6,212 nt of DNA from an uncultured Oscillospiraceae bacterium. Its GTDB lineage: Bacteria > Bacillota > Clostridia > Oscillospirales > Oscillospiraceae. Below are positions 1 through 5,907 of this stretch, piece by piece (position 1 is the stretch's first letter; every line of letters starts with the position of its first letter). The position numbers and the translations under genes are program-made. The notes under the pieces are model-generated. The model was not told the origin of the DNA, did no database searches, and worked only from the letters and a program-made list of their open reading frames with translations. The stretch covers positions 1-6,212 of the forward strand of contig CAKTKF010000079.1 in NCBI GenBank assembly GCA_934569215.1, read 5' to 3'.

Positions 1-374
1 GAGCCGCCGCCGGAGAGCAGGAACACCACCGTGTCATTTTCCGTCAGGCCGCTGACCAGCTCGAGGGCGCGGGCAGTCGCCCGATAGGAATTTTCGTCCG
101 GAACCGGGTGTCCTGCCTCGAAAAGCTCCAGCGTGCCGATTGCACCCTTTACATGGTCGTATTTTGTAATGACCGCGCCGCAGCTGACGTCTTTCCCCAG
201 CACGTCGTAGGCGGCTTTCGCCATTTGCCACGCGGCCTTACCGGCGGCGATCAGGACGAGACGTCCGGACGGCCTGCGAAAGCACTCCAGTGCGCGGCGC
301 ACCGCGGAATCCGGCATTGCGTCGGCAAGCGCGCGGTCAATGATGGCCTGCGCATCCTGTCTTAAAGTTAGCAT
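1..374 (-). CDS. Glycerate 2-kinase (MOFRL/DUF4147 family), N-terminal part, cut by the window edge
   Basis: This gene encodes the first 124 residues of a class II glycerate kinase, a cytoplasmic enzyme that phosphorylates D-glycerate with ATP, in this family usually to 2-phosphoglycerate. The family signs visible are LIAAGKAAWQMAKAA at residues 41-55, TKYDH at 70-74 (commonly TKYGH), EAGHPVPDE at 86-94 and FLLSGGG at 118-124, where the glycine-rich segment is cut by the window edge. The family is normally about 410-450 residues, so roughly 70 percent, including the MOFRL domain, lies outside. The ATG at 374-372 is well supported: a near-perfect Shine-Dalgarno AAAGGAGGA (381-389) sits 6 nt upstream. 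The gene follows a GntP-family permease on the same strand with a 105-nt gap holding two hairpins, which fits a glycerate uptake and phosphorylation operon. Confidence in the family is high; the exact product (2- or 3-phosphoglycerate) is known only by analogy. Confidence 0.9.
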   Translation of the reverse strand, partial: MLTLRQDAQAIIDRALADAMPDSAVRRALECFRRPSGRLVLIAAGKAAWQMAKAAYDVLGKDVSCGAVITKYDHVKGAIGTLELFEAGHPVPDENSYRATARALELVSGLTENDTVVFLLSGGG

Positions 375-390
375 AGGAAATCCTCCTTTG

Positions 391-421
391 GAAACGGAAT
401 CTGACAAACTGCCTCCGTTTC
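391..421 (-). repeat. 8-bp inverted repeat just upstream of the kinase Shine-Dalgarno
   Basis: The perfect arms GAAACGGA (391-398) and TCCGTTTC (414-421) are separated by 15 nt. In the minus-strand transcript the stem would end one base before the AAAGGAGGA of the glycerate kinase gene. No T-tract follows, so it is not a terminator. It could mark an mRNA 5' end after processing, or affect ribosome access; both are inference. Confidence 0.5.
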
Positions 422-438
422 GCCATGTTTCATACTAA

Positions 439-466
439 GAAAGGGACGGGTAAACCCGTCCCTTTC
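439..466 (-). terminator. Perfect 12-bp hairpin between permease and kinase genes, possible partial terminator
   Basis: Arms 439-450 and 455-466 pair perfectly over 12 bp around a 4-nt loop, 13 nt after the permease stop codon. The stem is GC-rich in the middle and ends in A-U pairs. The minus-strand sequence after it is only weakly T-rich (TTAGTATG), so full termination is doubtful. In an operon this fits a leaky terminator or a stabiliser of the permease mRNA 3' end that lowers kinase output relative to permease. Confidence 0.6.
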
Positions 467-479
467 AGGATTTTGAATC

Positions 480-1862
480 TTAGTGCAGGAACAGGGAGAC
501 GACGAACACGCCGATCATGGACGCAATACCGATCACGAGCGTGCCGAAGGTCTGGGTCTTGTAGCCATCCTGGGGGGTCATTTCGCCGAAGTTGGTGACG
601 ACCCAGAAGTAAGAGTCGTTGGCGTGGGACACCGTCATGGCGCCTGCGCCGATGGCGATAACCGTCAGGCAAGCCAGCGCGGGGGAAGACAGTCCCAGAA
701 CCGGCAGCAGCGGAGCCACGATACCGGCGGTGGTGGTGATGGCGACGGTGGAGGAGCCCTGTGCGGACTTCAGGATCGCGGCCAGCAGGAACGGGAAGAA
801 GATGCCGACGCTCTCAAAGATCTCCGCGTTGGCCTTGATGTAGTTGACCATGTCGGAGGAAGCGATGACCTTGCCCAGAACGCCGCCGGCGGCGGTGACG
901 AACAGGATGGGGCCGACGGTCTTCAGGGTGTCGTCGGTCAGCTTGTAGAAGTCCTTACCCTTGTGCGCGGCGAACAGATCGATGATGGCGATGATGCTGC
1001 CGACAGCCAGAGCAATGATAGGAGTGCCCAGGAAGCTGATGAAGTCAGCCTTGACACCCGCCATGGAGAGAGCGGAAGCCAGACCCATCAGGATGATGGG
1101 AACAACGATGGGAGCAAAGGCCAGCCATGCGTTGGGCAGCTTGCCGAACTCGGCAACCAGCTGCTCGTAGGTCTTGACGTTCTCATTGTCGGTGATGTCG
1201 TCAGCAGCCTTGACCTTCTTGCCAATGTACTTTGCGAAGAAATAACCGGCGACCAGCGGAGGGATGGAGCACAGAGCGCCCAGACCCATGACCAGCAGCA
1301 GATTATCGCCGCAGCCCAGCGTACCGGCAGCCGCGATGGGGCCGGGCGTGGGAGGAATGAAGCAGTGGCTGATGTAAAGACCCATGGACAGGGCAACGGA
1401 CATCGCAACGCTGGATGTGCCGGTGCGGCGGGTCATGGCCTTACGGATGGGGTTCAGGACGACGAAACCGCTGTCGCAGAACACGGGGATGGAGACGATC
1501 CAGCCCATCAGCTCAATGGCGATCTCAGGATGCTTCTCACCCACGAGCTTGACGACGCAGTCAGCCATCTTCAGAGCCGCGCCGGTGCTTTCCAGCAGGG
1601 TGCCGACCAGAGCGCCAAAGATGATGACGATGCCGATGCTGGAGAATGTGCCGGAGAAGCCGGCGCCTATGACGTTTGCGATACCGCTGACGGTATTCCC
1701 GTCGGCGTCCGTGGTGTTAACCAGAGGGATTCCGGCGATCAGGCCAAAAATCAGAGAAATGGCCATGATGGAGAGGAACGGATGGATTTTCAGCTTGCTG
1801 ATGGAGTAAATCATCAGCGCGATGGCAAGAACAAATACGATGATAAGTCCAATACCTGTCAT
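480..1862 (-). CDS. GntP-family sugar-acid:H+ symporter, probable glycerate permease
   Basis: This is a 460-residue polytopic inner-membrane protein of the GntP (gluconate:H+ symporter) family, which is usually about 440-460 residues, so it looks complete. Hydrophobic segments run throughout, starting at residues 3-20 and 27-47 and ending at 440-459. Family marks include FGALVGTLLESTGAA (82-96), IPVFCDSGFVVLNPI (125-139), HCFIPPTPGP (166-175), QGSSTVA (368-374) and SHANDSYFW (412-420). A polar loop near 214-240 would be cytoplasmic. The ATG at 1862 has AAGGGAG (1875-1881) 12 nt upstream, a little long, but no ATG, GTG or TTG lies closer. A GntP protein alone could carry gluconate, other aldonates or glycerate. 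The next gene in the same direction is a glycerate kinase, so glycerate is the best guess, by inference from context. A promoter and candidate operator lie just upstream. Confidence 0.93.
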   Translation of the reverse strand: MTGIGLIIVFVLAIALMIYSISKLKIHPFLSIMAISLIFGLIAGIPLVNTTDADGNTVSGIANVIGAGFSGTFSSIGIVIIFGALVGTLLESTGAALKMADCVVKLVGEKHPEIAIELMGWIVSIPVFCDSGFVVLNPIRKAMTRRTGTSSVAMSVALSMGLYISHCFIPPTPGPIAAAGTLGCGDNLLLVMGLGALCSIPPLVAGYFFAKYIGKKVKAADDITDNENVKTYEQLVAEFGKLPNAWLAFAPIVVPIILMGLASALSMAGVKADFISFLGTPIIALAVGSIIAIIDLFAAHKGKDFYKLTDDTLKTVGPILFVTAAGGVLGKVIASSDMVNYIKANAEIFESVGIFFPFLLAAILKSAQGSSTVAITTTAGIVAPLLPVLGLSSPALACLTVIAIGAGAMTVSHANDSYFWVVTNFGEMTPQDGYKTQTFGTLVIGIASMIGVFVVSLFLH

Positions 1863-1895
1863 AGAAATACGAATCTCCCTTCTTTTTGCGGTTTT

Positions 1896-1910
1896 TGACA
1901 GATCCTGTCA
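1896..1910. promoter_or_regulatory. 15-bp palindrome at the predicted transcription start of the permease operon, candidate operator
   Basis: TGACAG and CTGTCA form a perfect 6-bp inverted repeat with a 3-bp centre. It would span about +2 to +16 of the transcript started by the promoter at 1918-1946, a classic site for a repressor such as a GntR-type dimer. The regulator cannot be named from the sequence. Confidence 0.5.
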
Positions 1911-1917
1911 TGGATAC

Positions 1918-1946
1918 AGTATATGCACCTGACCCCCGGAAATCAA
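1918..1946 (-). promoter_or_regulatory. Sigma-A-type promoter for the permease-kinase operon
   Basis: On the minus strand a -35 box TTGATT (1946-1941) and a -10 box TATACT (1923-1918) are exactly 17 bp apart. The predicted start is an A near 1911, giving a leader of about 49 nt before the ATG at 1862. The match to consensus is good (4/6 and 5/6) and the position in an otherwise non-coding, AT-rich gap supports it. Confidence 0.65.
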
Positions 1947-1960
1947 GATGGCAAATTAGC

Positions 1961-2024
1961 TTAAGATTCCATTAAGAATTTGTGAAAATTACCATTGGCG
2001 CATTTCATATTCCAGCTAAGATTC
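1961..2024. repeat. Three helically phased direct repeats upstream of the permease promoter
   Basis: On the plus strand TTAAGATTC (1961-1969), TTAAGAATT (1972-1980) and CTAAGATTC (2016-2024) lie in the same orientation. Their starts are 11 and 44 nt apart, that is 1 and 4 turns of DNA at about 11 bp per turn. Relative to the predicted start near 1911 they sit at about -50 to -58, -61 to -69 and -105 to -113. This is the arrangement expected of activator sites on one face of the helix. The gap around them, 1863-2188, holds no convincing gene. Confidence 0.4.
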
Positions 2025-2076
2025 AGCAAAGTGACCATACAGCAAGTTATTTTTTGCTTTACCGGGACTGTATTTT

Positions 2077-2119
2077 CATGCGAACAGCAGTTATATTTTT
2101 TCTTTAAAACATGCGAATA
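2077..2119. repeat. Short direct repeat CATGCGAAYA, two copies 33 nt apart
   Basis: CATGCGAACA (2077-2086) and CATGCGAATA (2110-2119) share 9 of 10 bases and are 33 nt apart, again a multiple of about 11. They flank a very AT-rich stretch just past the metF terminator. They are too short and too far from the known promoter to assign a role. Confidence 0.25.
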
Positions 2120-2124
2120 CATGG

Positions 2125-2161
2125 AAAAAGCTTGCCGTCTGCATTACACAGACGGCAAGCT
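2125..2161 (-). terminator. Intrinsic terminator of the rnfC2-metV-metF operon
   Basis: A perfect 13-bp stem (arms 2129-2141 and 2149-2161) with a 7-nt loop is followed on the minus strand by a T-tract at 2128-2125, 27 nt past the metF stop codon. This is a textbook Rho-independent terminator. On the plus strand the stem is followed only by CTTTG and there is no plus-strand gene to end, so it acts for the minus strand. Confidence 0.92.
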
Positions 2162-2188
2162 CTTTGCATAAATCAATGAATTTTCTTC

Positions 2189-3070
2189 TTACTTCAGACC
2201 GGCCTGCTCCAGCAGAGCGGGAACCTTGGACTCCCAGCCCAGAGACATGATATGGACGCCCTGGCAGTAGGGCTTGCACTCCCGGATGATCCGGGCGGCG
2301 ATCTCCACGCCGGTGATACCGGCCTTGGTCTTCTCCTTGTCGGCCTGCAGCTCGGCGATCAGCTCGTCGGGAATGTGAACACCGGCCACATTGTTGTTCA
2401 TGAACTTGCACATACCGGCGGACTTGGGAATGATGATGCCCACCTGAACGGGCTTGCCAAACTGCTTGGCGGCCTCCATGAACTTGATGAACTTCTCGGG
2501 CTCAAACACGGCCTGCGTCTGGAAATACTCGGCGCCGGCCTTGACCTTGCGCTCCATCTTCACCAGCTGTGCGTCCACGGAGTCGGAGCAGGGAGACACG
2601 ACAGCGCCCTTGGCGAACTTGGGAGGCTCGCCCACCAGCGCATTGCCGCCCAGATCTACGCCGGTCTCCAGCGTGCTGGCAGCGTGCAGCAGGGAGACGG
2701 AATCCAGATCGAACACGGGCTTGGCCTGGGGATGGTCGCCCAGCTTGGTGTGGTCGCCGGTGAGGCAGAGGATGTTGTCGATCCCCAGCATGGCGGCGCT
2801 GAGCAGGTCGGATTCCAGAGCAATACGGTTCCGGTCGCGGCAGGTCAGCTGGAAGATGGGGTTCAGTCCGGCATCCTTCAGCACCTTGCAGGTGGCGAGG
2901 GAACCGAGGCGCATGACGGAGGACTGGTTGTCGGTAACGTTGACGAAATGGACGCCGGTGAGGTACTTCTTCGCTTCCTCTACCATGCCGTCAATATGAA
3001 TTCCTTTGGGAGGGCCGACCTCGGCAGAAACCACAAACTCACCGTTGTCAAACAGTTCAGTAATTCTCAT
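2189..3070 (-). CDS. metF: 5,10-methylenetetrahydrofolate reductase, flavin and folate-binding subunit MetF
   Basis: MetF reduces 5,10-methylene-THF to 5-methyl-THF on a flavin in a TIM-barrel fold in the cytoplasm. From the ATG at 3070 the product is 293 residues, the usual size of a one-domain bacterial MetF. Visible family features are VSAEVGPPKG near residues 14-23, whose Glu17 matches the catalytic glutamate of E. coli MetF (Glu28), CRDRNR at 77-82, CLTGD at 102-106 (E. coli LRGD, with the Asp that faces the flavin) and FQTQ at 183-186. A GTG at 3082 in the same frame would add four residues, but it lies inside the Shine-Dalgarno AGGAG, so the ATG is chosen. The gene is the last of an operon with metV (18-nt gap) and an rnfC2-like gene, as in acetogens where MetF gets electrons from Fe-S partners and not from NADH directly. 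A strong terminator follows. Confidence 0.95.
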   Translation of the reverse strand: MRITELFDNGEFVVSAEVGPPKGIHIDGMVEEAKKYLTGVHFVNVTDNQSSVMRLGSLATCKVLKDAGLNPIFQLTCRDRNRIALESDLLSAAMLGIDNILCLTGDHTKLGDHPQAKPVFDLDSVSLLHAASTLETGVDLGGNALVGEPPKFAKGAVVSPCSDSVDAQLVKMERKVKAGAEYFQTQAVFEPEKFIKFMEAAKQFGKPVQVGIIIPKSAGMCKFMNNNVAGVHIPDELIAELQADKEKTKAGITGVEIAARIIRECKPYCQGVHIMSLGWESKVPALLEQAGLK

Positions 3071-3081
3071 AATTCTATACA

Positions 3082-3086
3082 CTCCT
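3082..3086 (-). promoter_or_regulatory. Shine-Dalgarno that fixes the metF start
   Basis: AGGAG lies 11 nt before the ATG at 3070. It shares its last base with the first base of the in-frame GTG at 3082, which therefore cannot be served by it and has no other upstream site. Confidence 0.7.
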
Positions 3087-3088
3087 GA

Positions 3089-3724
3089 TTATTCAGATTC
3101 TTTGGCGGACTTGGTAGCCTCGTCGGTATTGAAATCGTGCATTTGGGTGGGGCAGCGCAGAACGTCCAGACGGCCCTGAGCCTTCAGGCGCTGAATGATG
3201 CGCTCCCAGCCGCAGTCCATGGCGGGGTTGACCTCGCACTTGCCGTTCTTGGTGCCGCCGCAGGGGCCGTTCACCAGGCTCTTGGAGCAGGCAGTGATGG
3301 GGCAGATGCCGCCGGTCAGGTTCAGGAAGCACTCGCCGCACTGACCGCAGTCGTATTCCAGCGGCGTCACGCCCTGGAAGCCGGGCAGCTCGATGGTGTC
3401 GCAGCAGGCGTAGACCGGCTTGTCCTCCAGCATCTGGGAGATGGTCTGCACGCCGACACCGCAGGAGAACACCAGCACGGCATCCGCCTCGGCGATCTTC
3501 GCCATGGGGGCGCGCAGCCGCAGCGCCAGCTCGTCGGGGTTGCAGACGTAGTCGGTGGTGAGAATGCCCACGACCTTGCCCTCCTCCTGGAGCTTCTTTT
3601 GCAGCGCCTTGGCCTCCTCCTCGGGGAAGCCGACTTCCTTACAGCCGTGGCAGTTGATGATAAATACCTTGCCGGAAGCCAGGGAGCCGATCACTTCTTC
3701 GGATTTCAGTTTCGTCATTAACAT
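3089..3724 (-). CDS. metV: MetV, iron-sulfur subunit of acetogen-type methylene-THF reductase
   Basis: This 211-residue cysteine-rich protein matches MetV, the small subunit that partners MetF in acetogens; its family is also known as the MetF C-terminal (MTHFR_C) domain because some proteins carry it fused to MetF. The core runs C126-x2-C129-x2-C132-x8-C141-x4-C146-x8-C155-x7-C163-x7-C171 and contains GGICPITACSKSLVNGPCGG and KNGKCEV. Further cysteines are C25, C28, C61 and C88. These are expected to bind [4Fe-4S] centres that feed the MetF flavin. The ATG at 3724 follows a purine run, AAGGGGGA, directly after the stop codon of the upstream gene, 10 nt away; an ATG at 3718 is possible but further from that site. 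Gaps of 15 nt upstream and 18 nt downstream imply co-translation with its partners. The protein is a clear paralogue of residues 1-210 of the upstream gene product. Confidence 0.93.
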   Translation of the reverse strand: MLMTKLKSEEVIGSLASGKVFIINCHGCKEVGFPEEEAKALQKKLQEEGKVVGILTTDYVCNPDELALRLRAPMAKIAEADAVLVFSCGVGVQTISQMLEDKPVYACCDTIELPGFQGVTPLEYDCGQCGECFLNLTGGICPITACSKSLVNGPCGGTKNGKCEVNPAMDCGWERIIQRLKAQGRLDVLRCPTQMHDFNTDEATKSAKESE

Positions 3725-3739
3725 AAGTATTCGTCCCCC

Positions 3740-5713
3740 TTACTTCTTTTTCAGCAAGGGCATAACCAGGCCCTTGGCAGCGTTGATCTTGGAAACCAGA
3801 GGAATCTTGGAAGAGCAGATGTACTCACAGCACTTGCAGGAGAAGCAGTCCATTACGTTCAGCTTCAGCAGGGTCTCCGCGTCACCCAGCTGGGCGTACT
3901 TGTAGATATCCAGAGGCGCCAGCTCCATAGGACATACGTCCATGCAGCGGCCGCACTTGATGCATTCTTTCTCCTCGGTGTGATCGGCGGCAATGGCGAT
4001 AATGCCATTGGATCCTTTGATAATGGGCACATTGGTGTCCTTGATGGGAGCGCCCATCATGGGGCCGCCCATTTTCAGCACCACGTCGTCGCCGGTGACG
4101 CCGCCGCAGTGATCAATGATCTCCTGCACGTTGGTACCCAGCTTAACGATGTAGTTACCGGGATTGCGGATGAACTCGCCGGTGACGGAGACCACGCGCT
4201 CCACCAGAGGCAGACCCTTCTGGATAGCGTCGGAAATGGCCTTGGCAGTGGAGGTGTTGCTCACCACGCAGCCAACGTCGGCGGGCAGCTTGCCGCTGGG
4301 GACCTGACGGCCCATGACCTTCTTGATGAGCATCTTTTCAGCGCCCTCGGGGTACTGCGTCTTGGCGGCGCAGACGCGGATGTTGTCGTAAGGAGCGACC
4401 TTCTCTTCCATCAGGGCGATGGCGTCGGGCTTATTGTCCTCAATGAGGATAACGCCCTCCGGCGCGCTGACGGCCTTCATCATAGCCCGCAGACCGAACA
4501 CGATGTCGTCGGCGAATTCCAGCATGACCCGATGGTCGGCGGTCAGGTAAGGCTCACACTCGGAGCCGTTGATCAGCACGGCGTCGATGGGCTTGCCGGG
4601 TTTCAGCTTTACATAGGTGGGGAACGTCGCGCCGCCCATGCCCACGATGCCCTTCTCCTTGACGATCTCAACGATCTCGTCGGGGGTCAGTTCTTCCAGA
4701 GACTTGTTGGGGACTACGGACTCATGGAGCGTATTCTTGCCGTCGTTCTTGATGACGACGCTCATGACGCCAGGGCCTTTGTTGGGATGGGTATGGGGTT
4801 CCACCGCGATGACGGTGCCGCTGACGCTGGAATGCACGGGTGCGCTGATAAAGCCCGCCTGCTCACCGATGAGCTGACCCACCTTCACGGTGTCGCCGGG
4901 CTGAACCACGGGGTTCGCCGGTGCGCCGATGTGCATGGCCAGGGGGATGATAACGGTGTCGGGTTCGGGGAACTTCTGAAGCGCCAGATGCTCCGTGAAC
5001 TCCTTATTCTCCGTGGGATGGACGCCGCCGTAGAAGCCCTCGTACCGCTTGGCACGCGCCTGGGCAACGTAAGCCTTGATCTCGTCCACGTTGGTCACGG
5101 AGTAGTCCCGCAGCTGGATGGGCTGATCCAGGAATTCCTTGGTGCGGCCCTGCTTTTCCAGACGCTGGTAAATCTTTTCCCATGCGCAGTCCTTCTTGGG
5201 GTCGATCTCGCACTTGCCGTTCTTCGCGCCGCCGCACTGGCCGTTGACCAGGCTCTTGGAGCAGTCTACGATGGGGCAGATGCCGCCGGTGACGTTCAGA
5301 TAGCACTGGGCGCAGGCGCCGCAGGTCTTCTTCGTCAGGGCCATGCCATGATGGCCAGTGTAATTGAGTGAATTGGTTGCCGTAAACACGGGAACGGACT
5401 CCAGATCCGCTACGGTCTGCACGCCCAGGCCGCAGGAAATGACCACCACGTTCTCGGTGCCTTCGGGTACAATACCGGAAAGCTTCTTCTCGGTCTGAAC
5501 CTGATTGCACAAAAAGTCCACCTTCGCCGTGCCGGTAATGTGCTTCCCCTGCTCCTCGGCAATGGCCGCGAAGCCGGCGCACTCCGGCTCTTCGGTGGAG
5601 TTGAACTCCTTGAAGCACTTGTTGCAGGCAACCACAAAGAAGTTATCCTTCCCCGCAAGCAAGCCTTCCAACTCTTCCCTGCTCTTCAACACATACTTGG
5701 TATAATCCACCAA
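3740..5713 (-). CDS. rnfC2: RnfC2-like subunit: MetV-like domain fused to an RnfC-type NADH/flavin and 2x[4Fe-4S] protein
   Basis: This 657-residue fusion probably oxidises NADH for the MetF-MetV reductase. Residues 1-210 form a MetV-like domain: C30, C33, C69, C94 and then C131, C134, C137, C146, C151, C160, C168, C176, all matching MetV cysteines. Residues 225-657 follow RnfC of the Rnf complex: GGVHPTENKEFT (229-240), a biotinyl-like barrel near 252-303 (IPLAMHIGAP, APVHSSVSGTV), the nucleotide/flavin part with VGMGGATFPT (357-366) and NGSECEPYLTADHR (382-395), and two ferredoxin motifs, C584/587/590/594 and C623/626/629/633. No membrane segment or signal peptide is seen, so the complex should be soluble. 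No other rnf gene is present, which argues against a true Rnf operon. The start is TTG at 5713 or GTG at 5710, a one-residue difference. The gene leads the operon, behind its own promoter. A. woodii RnfC2 is the closest known analogue, from memory. Confidence 0.9.
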   Translation of the reverse strand: MVDYTKYVLKSREELEGLLAGKDNFFVVACNKCFKEFNSTEEPECAGFAAIAEEQGKHITGTAKVDFLCNQVQTEKKLSGIVPEGTENVVVISCGLGVQTVADLESVPVFTATNSLNYTGHHGMALTKKTCGACAQCYLNVTGGICPIVDCSKSLVNGQCGGAKNGKCEIDPKKDCAWEKIYQRLEKQGRTKEFLDQPIQLRDYSVTNVDEIKAYVAQARAKRYEGFYGGVHPTENKEFTEHLALQKFPEPDTVIIPLAMHIGAPANPVVQPGDTVKVGQLIGEQAGFISAPVHSSVSGTVIAVEPHTHPNKGPGVMSVVIKNDGKNTLHESVVPNKSLEELTPDEIVEIVKEKGIVGMGGATFPTYVKLKPGKPIDAVLINGSECEPYLTADHRVMLEFADDIVFGLRAMMKAVSAPEGVILIEDNKPDAIALMEEKVAPYDNIRVCAAKTQYPEGAEKMLIKKVMGRQVPSGKLPADVGCVVSNTSTAKAISDAIQKGLPLVERVVSVTGEFIRNPGNYIVKLGTNVQEIIDHCGGVTGDDVVLKMGGPMMGAPIKDTNVPIIKGSNGIIAIAADHTEEKECIKCGRCMDVCPMELAPLDIYKYAQLGDAETLLKLNVMDCFSCKCCEYICSSKIPLVSKINAAKGLVMPLLKKK

Positions 5714-5715
5714 AT

Positions 5716-5723
5716 ATCACCTT
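5716..5723 (-). promoter_or_regulatory. Shine-Dalgarno of the rnfC2-like gene, with two possible non-ATG starts
   Basis: AAGGTGAT matches the 3' part of the full AAGGAGGTGAT consensus. Aligned that way it serves either TTG at 5713 or GTG at 5710. There is no ATG near, so the first gene of the operon must use a weak start codon. Confidence 0.7.
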
Positions 5724-5767
5724 CTTATCGATTTGTTGTCCGTTTATACGCAAACGACCACCATTGG

Positions 5768-5797
5768 ATTATACCATACGCTCCATGCAAATGTCCA
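5768..5797 (-). promoter_or_regulatory. Promoter of the rnfC2-metV-metF operon, extended -10 type
   Basis: On the minus strand TGGACA (5797-5792, 5 of 6 to consensus) and a perfect TATAAT (5773-5768) are 18 bp apart, with a TG one base before the -10 box. Transcription should start near 5764-5761, giving a leader of about 50 nt. A small stem-loop can form in it (arms near 5738-5745 and 5752-5758, with one bulged base). The leader is too short for a SAM (S-box) riboswitch, so the operon does not seem to be controlled as a methionine synthesis gene of that kind. Confidence 0.8.
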
Positions 5798-5844
5798 GCA
5801 TTTTCCCATCTTTTTTCAGCAATTTCCCTTATTTCTCCTTTATT

Positions 5845-5862
5845 AGTTAGCATTTGCTAACT
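5845..5862. promoter_or_regulatory. 18-bp palindrome upstream of the rnfC2 promoter, candidate regulator site
   Basis: AGTTAGCA and TGCTAACT form perfect 8-bp arms around TT. It lies 47 bp upstream of the -35 box, about -84 to -101 from the predicted start. The TTAG...CTAA pattern recalls DtxR/IdeR-type iron boxes, a resemblance only. Its distance suits an activator, or an operator of a second, weaker upstream promoter (CTGCAA, 18 bp, TAATAA), in which case it would fill the spacer. Confidence 0.45.
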
Positions 5863-5876
5863 TTTGCAGGCGGGCA

Positions 5877-5896
5877 TTCCGGCACTCAGGCCGGAA
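5877..5896. repeat. Perfect 7-bp GC-rich hairpin
   Basis: TTCCGGC (5877-5883) and GCCGGAA (5890-5896) flank a 6-nt loop. It lies 11 nt beyond the neighbouring terminator and has no T-tract on either strand. It may be a back-up structure for 3' end protection; no function can be shown. Confidence 0.4.
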
Positions 5897-5907
5897 CCAC
5901 GCGATTC

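Noticed and set aside
483..1898. 471-codon open frame on the plus strand opposite the permease
   Set aside because: It is the antisense of a clear GntP gene; its product is rich in D, G, Q and H with no family motif, the usual look of a GC-rich reverse-frame shadow.
1895..1926. Plus-strand TTGACA at 1895-1900 as a divergent promoter
   Set aside because: No good -10 box at proper spacing that is better than the minus-strand promoter, and no gene downstream on the plus strand; TTGACA is part of the palindrome.
2252..3088. 278-codon open frame on the plus strand opposite metF
   Set aside because: It is a shadow of metF; low-complexity L/G/H/D-rich product and no ribosome site.
3980..5371. 463-codon open frame on the plus strand opposite the rnfC2-like gene
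   Set aside because: It is antisense to a well-supported gene, has a G/D/H/L-rich composition and no recognisable domain.
3740..5713. True rnfC of a membrane Rnf complex
   Set aside because: No rnfD, G, E, A or B follows; metV and metF do, and the protein has the extra MetV-like domain, so a soluble reductase subunit fits better.
5769..5822. 17-codon leader peptide frame (TTG start) upstream of the reductase genes
   Set aside because: It overlaps the -35 and -10 boxes, so it would not be in the main transcript; the Shine-Dalgarno candidates are 3 or 12 nt away and the composition shows no regulatory codon run.
5714..5900. SAM (S-box) or other riboswitch before the metF operon
   Set aside because: The predicted leader is about 50 nt and has only a weak stem-loop, with no terminator or anti-terminator pair.
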